DNA of 16,083 nt from Neocallimastix lanati (nom. inval.) (taxonomy: Eukaryota; Neocallimastigomycota; Neocallimastigomycetes; Neocallimastigales; Neocallimastigaceae), in contig JACVTC010000601.1 in NCBI GenBank assembly GCA_016946835.1, positions 1 to 16,083 on the forward strand, read 5' to 3'. The notes under the pieces were generated by a model that searched no databases, was not told where the DNA came from, and was given only the letters and a program-made list of their open reading frames with translations. This document shows positions 9,809 to 16,083 of this stretch, one piece after another (position 1 is the first letter of the stretch; each line of letters starts with the position of its first letter). A program made the position numbers and the translations under genes.

Positions 9809-10745
9809 ATTGAAATTTATAGTTTATTATCATTTCTAAGTATTGCTTCTATTTTTGTAATGAATAAAGTTCAGGCTTTCGAAATTAAATCATCATTGAA
9901 GAATAAAATACTTAAAAAAAATAAAGAAAATTCCTCTAAAACTAGAAATGAAAATTATTTCATGATTTTTGTAAATAATGGTTCATGTAAAAGTGGAACT
10001 AATAACAAACGTGAAGAAGTAGAACAACAAATTAATTCTTTAATTAATGAAATTACTACCCTAATCAAGGATAATAGAAATACTTATGAAAATCCTTCTA
10101 AATTAAAAGAATTTGAGAAAAGAAGCTCCTTAAGAAAAAGAGAAAACCAAAATAATGAACCAGCTCTTGCATACATCATTTCTTCTTTAAATGATAGAAC
10201 TATTATTTATTCCTATCTTTCTAAATATGTTGCGGATATGGTAGAAAAACTTCCAAATGTTATGGCATGTACTGAAGATCGCAAATTGTGAAATGAATAA
10301 ATTGAATGAAATATTGAATGAAACTCAATGAAGTGGCGTTACTGTCAGAAAAAATTCGGATATTCAACTTTCATAATTTTTTCAAGGAAAATATGTTGGT
10401 AATTCCACTACTTTATATAATAAAAACTACTACCCAAGCTTGGCAGGAAAAGATATTGATATTTTTGTCTTGGAACAAGATTTAATTTCCAACATCCAGA
10501 ATTTGCAAATAAAGATGAGCTTACAGTTAAATGTGCCTTTGCTATTAAAAATGCCTATAATTATTCCAACTAAATATGAGGACTATTGCGAATTTACATA
10601 CGGATATAGTTATCATATATTATGGGTATTAGATATAGCTAGTTGATTAATCCATGGTATATAAAACAGAACTAAGTACTGATTCTGATAGTAGTAATGA
10701 AGAGTATAATATTATTACGTTCTAATTGGATAAGTAATATTTATT
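9809..10745 (+). pseudogene. Subtilisin-like (S8) peptidase relic with signal peptide and I9-type prodomain
   Basis: Secreted S8 proteases have a signal peptide, an inhibitor prodomain and a catalytic domain. The frame is open from 9809 to 10291. It starts IEIYSLLSFLSIASIFV and reaches VQAFE, a typical signal peptide with an Ala-x-Ala-like site, but no ATG lies upstream. The ATT at 9809 or 9815 may be the mutated start; the Met at 9860 would lose the hydrophobic core. The prodomain reads YFMIFVNN, IISSLNDRTIIYSYLSKYV and LPNVMACTEDRKL. After a shift come SGVTVRKNSDIQLS and AGKDIDIFVLEQ, where the catalytic Asp position is Glu (10473). A further shift gives RFNFQHPEFANKDE. YSYHILWVLDIAS (His at 10614) corresponds to the HGxxV...G block. 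The Ser domain is missing, so the relic is inactive. Confidence 0.78.
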
Positions 10746-10767
10746 TTTTTTATTAATTGAGTATTTT

Positions 10768-10801
<34 letters not shown>

Positions 10802-11078
10802 ATATATATATATATATATATATTAATATTATAAAAATAATATTTAAAAAAATAATATAATATATAACATTTATTTAATTTTTTTTTTTTTTATTTTAAT
10901 TTGTCTTATTTTATTTTATTGAATTTATTATTTTTTTTACTACATTTTCATAAAATAAAAATAATTTTAAAATCAGAAAAATGATAGTTATTTTAATTTC
11001 ATTATTATTATTTTATTATTATTATTTTTTTTTATTTTATTTTTTAGTGTAATTCAACTTTGGAGAACTGTTTTAATA
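10746..11078. other. Low-complexity stretch downstream of the homeobox gene
   Basis: It contains a poly(A) run near 10771-10799, a (TA)n run to about 10822 and several T-runs. On the minus strand this would be the 3' flank of the homeobox gene; AATAAA-like hexamers are too frequent here to be informative. No coding remnant is seen. Confidence 0.5.
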
Positions 11079-11247
11079 TCAACAAAATCTTCTACGGGCA
11101 TGAATAAACCATCTATTAATCTATAAAAATATATATATTAATTATTAGCAATTCTCCTTTTTTTTATTTTTGAAAAAAAAAAAAAATAAAAATAAGTCAA
11201 TTACTGATAAAAAAATCAAAAATAATTACCTGTGTCTGTATAGATAA

Positions 11248-11285
<38 letters not shown>

Positions 11286-11604
11286 GTAATAATTAGAAGA
11301 ATTTGGTAATATTTATTAAAATGTAATTGAAATCAATATATATATTAATTAATAAATATTAATAAATCTTATAATTATTAATTTTATATATATATATATT
11401 ATATATATTAGTTTTAAAAACTTTATTCTTAATTTTATTTATTAAAAATCATACAATAGATAACCCAGTTAAGAGAGACAATATAGTTTTTTCGAGAATA
11501 CTTGGATATGGAAAATTTCTGTGATACATCAACCAGCATCTTAGAATGGTAGAGGCACTAGCATTCATTCTTCTAGTGATTCTTCTATTTAGCAAAATCG
11601 ATTC
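11079..11604 (-). CDS. TALE-class homeodomain protein fragment; three exons including a 6-nt microexon
   Basis: Homeodomains bind DNA as transcription factors. On the minus strand exon 1 (11604-11455) reads ASTILRCWLMYHRNFPYPS and then ILEKTILSLLTGLSI: helix 1, the TALE three-residue loop with PYP, and helix 2. It ends at a GTATGA donor. Exon 3 (11120-11079) reads INRWFIHARRRFC and stop: the recognition helix, after a TATAG acceptor with CTAAT about 30 nt upstream. The only piece that joins them in frame with family spacing is ACACAG (11235-11230), encoding Thr-Gln, flanked by TATACAG and GTAATT. Introns would be 219 and 109 nt. By homeodomain numbering Leu16, Trp48, Phe49 and Arg53 are kept, but Asn51, nearly invariant, is His. 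The frame closes 5' at a TAA (11607-11605). A Met at 11568-11566 would truncate the N-terminal arm, so the 5' end is missing or in an unrecognised exon. Confidence 0.8.
11230..11235 (-). other. Putative 6-nt microexon (Thr-Gln) of the homeobox gene
   Basis: The sequence is ACACAG on the minus strand. Upstream lies a 33-nt poly(T) tract and then GCTTTATCTATACAG, an ideal acceptor. Downstream is a GTAATT donor. Both junctions are phase 0. Without these two codons helix 3 would be two residues short of the TGLSxxQxxxWF spacing of TALE proteins. Confidence 0.7.
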
Positions 11605-11607
11605 TTA

Positions 11608-12232
11608 TTGTGGAATAAGCCATAGTAGGATAGCAAGTCTTTTTTTTTTTTTTTTTTTTTTTTTTTATTTATTTTTATTATTTATGTATTATTATTTTTA
11701 TAATTAATATAGGTTATAAAAAAAATCGGAAATTAATGAATTAGATTATAGAAATTTAAAATATATATTTATATGTAGAAAAAATTTCTAGATAAATAAA
11801 ATAAAAAAAAAAAAAAAAAAAAAAGTAAAGGAAAATAGTTTTGTTTTTATACTTTTTTTATCTATTTATTTTCTTTATTTTCTCTTATAAAATTAATAAT
11901 ATTCGAGTTAGAATATTAAATTCAAATAATTACTTTAATTTTCCAAAAAAAAAAAAAAATAAATAATAATAAATAGTTAATAATTGTCTTTTTTGTTTTT
12001 TTTTTTTTTAAAAAAAAAAAAAAAATAATTAAAAAAAAAATTATGTAGAAGAAAAAAAAATTTTTTATTGTAATAGCTGTCAAACTCTTAATGTTATATT
12101 AAAAATCAAAAATATACCACAATTTAGTTTAATTTAATTATTAATTATTATTATTATTATTTTTTTTATCTTTTAAAATAACTAAAACTTAAATGAATAT
12201 TCATAATTATTTAGATACAATTTTAATAAAAG

Positions 12233-12266
<34 letters not shown>

Positions 12267-12433
12267 ATTAATTAAGAAAGAATATTTTCAATAATAGTAA
12301 TAAAAATAAAATAAATATTTTTTCATTTTAAAAAAATATATATATATATATATTCTTATGAAATTTTGAAAAATTATACAGAAAAAAAATAAATAAAAGA
12401 GAAAAATAAAATATTATTAAGAAAATTGTATAC

Positions 12434-12482
<49 letters not shown>

Positions 12483-12560
12483 GCTTTATTAATATTAGAA
12501 TAAATTTATTATATAGTAATTGTATAAAAGGTTAACAGAGAGTAAAATCATATAATAAAC
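11608..12560. other. Low-complexity stretch upstream of the homeobox frame
   Basis: It holds a poly(T) tract at about 11639-11666, A-runs near 11804-11823, 11946-11959 and 12231-12264, abutting T/A runs near 11999-12025, and a perfect (TTA)n array of about 15 units (12438-12482). Less simple islands (11700-11770, 11825-11945, 12075-12120) could hide upstream homeobox exons on the minus strand, but I could not extend the protein into them. Confidence 0.5.
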
Positions 12561-12584
12561 GTAACCTTTGAATGTGGTTCATTT

Positions 12585-12965
12585 CGGGTGTGGGGCATTT
12601 CGCCAAATTGCATTTCGCCAGGTTGCGTTTCGCCAATTTTTTTGAAAGCATGTGGCGTATTAAAAAAATGTGGCATTTCGCCAAGTTGCTTTTCGCCAAA
12701 TTGAGAATTATTAAATAAATAAATAAATCAATAAATAAAATTAAATATTATTAATATCGCATAAAAACAATTTTAAAAAAAATATTTTGAATTAATATTT
12801 ATTTATTTATTCATTTATTTATATCAATACTCTACTTGTCGAAATGCAACCTGGCGAATAGCAACTTGGGGAAATGCAACTTGGGGAAATGCAACATTTT
12901 AATACTACGCCACTTGGCGAAATGCAATCTGGCGAAATGCAATTTGGGGAAATGCAACTCTCCCG
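12585..12965. repeat. Fold-back array of about 16-bp units (GCATTTCGCCAAATT type)
   Basis: The left arm (12585-12715) has units of the form TTGCATTTCGCCAA on the plus strand. The right arm (12836-12965) has the same units on the minus strand. Both arms share one plan outward to inward: CGGG start, three units, a TGGCGTA-TATTAAAA-ATG spacer, two to four more units, then an AAATAAATAAAT loop. This makes a potential hairpin with roughly 130-bp arms. Units differ by C/G swaps at CGCC versus CCCC. The copies of TTCATTT that bracket the array are partly unit sequence, so they are weak evidence for a separate insertion. Confidence 0.85.
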
Positions 12966-13130
12966 TTCATTTCGCCAATTTTTATAATACATATTTTCAA
13001 TACGCCATTTATTTTAATGGCTTGTAAAATTTTTTGTTAGCGCCATAAAAATTTTAATAAAATTATATGTAAAAAAAATAAATGTATAAATAAATAAACA
13101 AACAAATAAATAAATAAAGAAAGAATGTAA
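12966..13130. other. Outer repeat fragment and AT filler
   Basis: TTCATTTCGCCAATTTTT (12966 onward) continues with another unit in the opposite direction, followed by ACGCCATTT and GCGCCATAA. The sequence then becomes TAAA-type filler. It may be a broken duplicate of the left arm's outer part. Confidence 0.5.
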
Positions 13131-14487
13131 TAAGTATATAAAATAAAAATAAATAGTAGAATATGAATAAAGTACAGATTGAATAAAATAAAATAAAATA
13201 AAATAAAATAAAATAAATAGTAGAAATATGAATATAAAGTACAAATTTAATAAAATAAAATAAAATAAAATAAAATAAAATAAAATAAAATAAAATAAAA
13301 TAAAATAAAATAAAATAAAATAAAATAAAATAAAATAAAATAAAATAAAATAAATAAAATAAAATAAAATAAAATAAAATAAAATAAAATAAAATAAAAT
13401 AAAATAAAATAAAATAAAATAAAATAAATAGTAGAATATTAAATAATGAAAGTACAGATTGAATAAAATAAAATAAATAGTAGAATATTAAATAATGAAA
13501 GTACAGATTGAATAAAATAAAATAAATAGTAGAATATTAAATAATGAAAGTACAGATTGAATAAAATAAAATAAATAGTAGAATATTAAATAATGAAAGT
13601 ACAGATTGAATAAAATAAAATAAATAGTAGAATATTAAATAATGAAAGTACAGATTGAATAAAATAAAATAAATAGTAGAATATTAAATAATGAAAGTAC
13701 AGATTGAATAAAATAAAATAAATAGTAGAATATTAAATAATGAAAGTACAGATTGAATAAAATAAAATAAATAGTAGAATATTAAATAATGAAAGTACAG
13801 ATTGAATAAAATAAAATAAATAGTAGAATATTAAATAATGAAAGTACAGATTGAATAAAATAAAATAAAATAAAATAAAATAAAATAAAATAAATAGTAG
13901 AATATTAAATAATGAAAGTACAGATTGAATAAAATAAAATAAAATAAAATAAAATAAAATAAAATAAAATAAAATAAAATAAAATAAAATAAAATAAAAT
14001 AAAATAAAATAAAATAAAATAAAATAAAGTAAAATAAAATAAAATAAAATAAAATAAAATAAAATAAAATAAAATAAATAGTAGAATATTAAATAATGAA
14101 AGTACAGATTGAATAAAATAAAATAAATAGTAGAATATTAAATAATGAAAGTACAGATTGAATAAAATAAAATAAAATAAAATAAAATAAAATAAAATAA
14201 AATAAAATAAAATAAAATAAAATAAAATAAAATAAAATAAAATAAAATAAAATAAAATAAAATAAAATAAAATAAATAAAATAAAATAAAATAAAATAAA
14301 ATAAAATAAAATAAAATAAAATAAAATAAAATAAAATAAAATAAAATAAAATAAAATAAAATAAAATAAAATAAAATAAAATAAAATAAAATAAAATAAA
14401 ATAAAATAAAATAAAATAAAATAAAATAAAATAAAATAAAATAAAATAAAATAAATAGTAGAATATTAAATAATGAAAGTACAGATT
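13131..14487. repeat. Composite satellite: (AAAAT)n with 15 inserted copies of a core unit
   Basis: A pentamer array AAAAT is interrupted by cores starting GTAGAATATTAAATAATGAA and ending CAGATTGAAT. Cores begin at 13158 and 13219 (both divergent), then 13431, 13480, 13529, 13578, 13627, 13676, 13725, 13774, 13823, 13897, 14081, 14130 and 14458. Eight successive intervals are exactly 49 bp. Others (74, 184) equal 49 plus a multiple of 5, as if only the pentamer number varied. Long open frames across it are translations of the repeat and not genes. Confidence 0.97.
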
Positions 14488-14507
14488 GAATAAAAATCTT
14501 ATTATTG

Positions 14508-15222
14508 ATATAAGTGAGTCTAACAAAGGAAAAAAATAAATTATTATTAATAAAAAATATAATTTTAATTTTTCATATATAAGAAAAGATAATTCAAAAG
14601 TTTATGTACAGAAATAAATGTAAATCTTTTATTATTTTAAATGATAAGAAAGAAATCTTAAAATATGATAGTTCACTTAATCATCCTGAAAAAGAATACG
14701 ATATATCTCTATCTATAATGAAACATAAAATTAAAGATGGAATTGAAAAAAAGTTCAATTCCTTATGGTATAAAAATAAAAGCCCTATATAATAAAATTT
14801 CTAAGGAAATGAGATTTATATGTTCAGAATATAATTCAATTAAATCTCAAATATCAAGAAATTTAAATAAAAACTTCCATCCAATGTAACAACATTTACT
14901 GAAATTCCTAATGAATCTAAATATTATAAAACAAAGTGAGGTGAAAATTTTATGATATTCAAAAAATATTAATTTAATAATTTTTCAATCTCCTTTTCAA
15001 GTAAAATTATTTAGGGAATATAATGATGTTATATTTGTTGATGGTACATTTTTTATTGCCCCTAAATTTAGTTATCAAATATTTATTACAAGAACTTACG
15101 CTAAAGAATTAGATAGTTTTTACACTACTTCTTTTGCAATATTACAAAATAAAAAACAAGAAATATATAAAATATTTAAAAAAATTAAAAAAAAAATGCT
15201 AATACATGTAACAATAATATAA
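14508..15222 (+). pseudogene. MULE-type transposase relic (FLYWCH-like N-terminus, start of DDE core)
   Basis: The coding remnant starts at the satellite edge: ISESNKGKK, then YNFNFSYIRKDNSKVY, then (shifted) NKCKSFIILNDKKEILKYDS, LNHPEKEYD and IMKHKIKDG. The Cys and His spacing resembles the FLYWCH/WRKY-like zinc finger before MULE catalytic domains. Further shifts give MRFICSEYNSIKSQISRN, NVTTFTEIPNESKYYKT and finally an open run at 14956-15219 with SPFQVKLFREYNDVIFVDGT and APKFSYQIFITRTY. The Asp in FVDGTF (15040) fits the first DDE residue. The rest of the catalytic domain is missing. Family assignment is from motif recognition. Confidence 0.68.
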
Positions 15223-15223
15223 A

Positions 15224-15442
15224 TTAAATGAACTTGAACATTTACCATATTATGATTATCAAAGAAAAATAAGAGGAATTTAGAAAATAAAAAAAAGAGC
15301 AATAAATAAAGCTAATAAAATCAGTGTCTTAATTGAACGCTACAAAAATATTGAAACCAAGTTAATTGATACTAAATGTGATAGAAATAATACTATTAAT
15401 TTGTGGTTTGATTGTTTAACTGATTTAAATAATATAATATAA
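15224..15442 (+). pseudogene. Unidentified Lys/Asn-rich coding remnant, 72 codons with one stop
   Basis: One frame reads LNELEHLPYYDYQRKIRGI, a TAG (15281), then KIKKRAINKANKISVLIERY, KNIETKLIDTKCDRNN and TINLWFDCLTDLNNII before a TAA. The amino-acid mix and near-uninterrupted frame look coding, and the middle could be a basic helix. I do not recognise the family. It may be the C-terminal end of the transposase after an internal deletion, or a separate gene carried by the element. It begins right where the transposase frame stops. Confidence 0.45.
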
Positions 15443-15806
15443 ATATTATTTTATAATAAATAATTAAAAAATGAGGAATAACCAAACGAAATAATCAGAA
15501 TTCTGTCTACGTCTCTATAATTAATAATTTTATCATTATAATTATTATTTTTTTGATAACATTTAAATAAAAGAATTATTATCAATAATATTTATATTTT
15601 TAATAACATTTATATTTTTATATAATTTTTTTATTAATAGCATTTAAATAAAAGAATTAAAATCATAAAATCTAACCATTATATGATTTATTTAATTATT
15701 CACTTAATAATTAATTTAAAAATTGAAATAACAAATTAATACAATAAAATAATATTATGTAGCATAATATAGCTATAGCCACATATTTGTATACATTACG
15801 TGAAAA
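15443..15806. other. AT-rich stretch with a duplicated 22-mer and a perfect hairpin
   Basis: A near-identical CATTTAAATAAAAGAATTA motif occurs at about 15560 and 15641, roughly 80 bp apart, suggesting an imperfect tandem duplication. A perfect palindrome ATATTATG-TAG-CATAATAT lies at 15752-15770. No gene is seen. Confidence 0.6.
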
Positions 15807-15807
15807 A

Positions 15808-15837
15808 TTGGCGTAATGCAACCTCCCCGTAACCTTT
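15808..15837 (-). repeat. Right terminal repeat of the MULE candidate with flanking duplication
   Basis: TTGGCGTAATGCAACCTCCCC is the reverse complement of the left-end unit type (compare GGTTGCGTTTCGCCAATTTTT at 12619-12640). GTAACCTTT immediately follows at 15829-15837 and repeats 12561-12569. It is a single copy here, in contrast with the expanded array at the left end. Confidence 0.65.
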
Positions 15838-16083
15838 ATATGATACATCCATGTGATTTATAAATGTGATATAGTTTAAATGTTAAATACAAGAAAAATA
15901 TATTAAAATATTAAATAATTTATGTGTATGCAAATAAATTAAAAGATATTTTTATAATACAACGAATGTTGTTAAGCTAATAAATGAAATATATTATGTA
16001 ATAATTTCTCGTTATATTTATTTAGCCACAAATAGTATAAATACAAATTTAATTCATAAATTTAAAATCAGTAATTACTCATA
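15838..16083. other. AT-rich flank without visible features
   Basis: No coding remnant, repeat or structured element could be supported in this last stretch. Confidence 0.5.

Larger units (their letters stand above)
12570..15828 (+). mobile_element. Candidate degenerate Mutator-like (MULE) DNA transposon
   Basis: The interval is flanked by GTAACCTTT at 12561-12569 and 15829-15837, a 9-bp direct repeat of the length MULEs create on insertion. The left end reads GAATGTGGTTCATTTCGGG. The right end, read inward, is GGGGAGGTTGCATTACGCC. They align as an inverted repeat around GGTT(G)CATTxCG. A MULE-type transposase relic lies inside, at 14508-15222. The left end carries an array of related short units in both orientations, and a satellite fills 13131-14487. 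The ends are imperfect and the copy is old, so the exact boundaries are inference. Confidence 0.58.

Noticed and set aside
12836-13027. Open frame with Cys-Asn-Leu repeats (KCNLAKCNLGKCN)
   Set aside because: It is the translation of the right arm of the fold-back array; the periodic Cys comes from the TGCAAC unit.
13131-14487. CRISPR-like array (regular repeats with spacers)
   Set aside because: The intervening sequences are themselves AAAAT repeats rather than unique spacers, and the host is eukaryotic.
14089-14526. Long minus-strand open frame of repeated Phe-Ile-Leu-Phe-Tyr
   Set aside because: It is only the translation of the AAAAT pentamer satellite, whose 15-nt frame cycle has no stop on this strand. 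The minus-strand frame at 13014-13244 is the same artefact.

Overview
The window looks like a relic-rich region of a eukaryotic, very probably fungal, nuclear genome with extreme AT content. Long poly(A)/poly(T) tracts, AAT and AAAAT microsatellites, asparagine-rich coding stretches and short AT-rich introns, together with non-ribosomal peptide synthetase (NRPS), subtilisin (S8) and Ty1/copia families, suggest an anaerobic gut fungus (Neocallimastigomycota). That assignment is inference from composition and gene families. No rRNA, tRNA, prokaryotic operon or CRISPR array was seen.

Layout. Positions 65-1990 (minus strand) hold a decayed NRPS fragment with a condensation-adenylation linker, adenylation motifs A2, A4-A8 and A10, and a carrier-domain serine motif. 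Positions 2780-3390 and 4101-4260 hold two remnants of a secreted subtilisin-like peptidase, separated by a roughly 265-bp AAT array. Positions 4638-8575 hold a Ty1/copia element with no visible LTRs. Its gag, protease and integrase are broken by frameshifts, but a 339-codon reverse transcriptase frame is still open. A 39-bp minisatellite lies at 9451-9688. A third subtilisin remnant (9809-10745) keeps a signal peptide and prodomain.

Positions 11079-11604 (minus strand) encode a TALE-class homeodomain. It reads correctly only if two introns and a 6-nt microexon are spliced, and its normally invariant Asn51 is His. Positions 12570-15828 are best explained as one degenerate Mutator-like (MULE) DNA transposon. 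It has matching terminal repeats, a 9-bp GTAACCTTT direct duplication on both sides, a fold-back array of short repeats at the left end, a 1.35-kb AAAAT/49-bp satellite inside, and a transposase relic with the FVDGTF motif.

Nothing here clearly encodes a complete working protein. Only the homeobox (a possible gene with one odd residue) and the copia reverse transcriptase frame are substantially open. The genes do not form a pathway. The window reads as a landing zone for transposons and tandem gene copies decaying by C-to-T-type nonsense changes, small indels, deletions and microsatellite growth.
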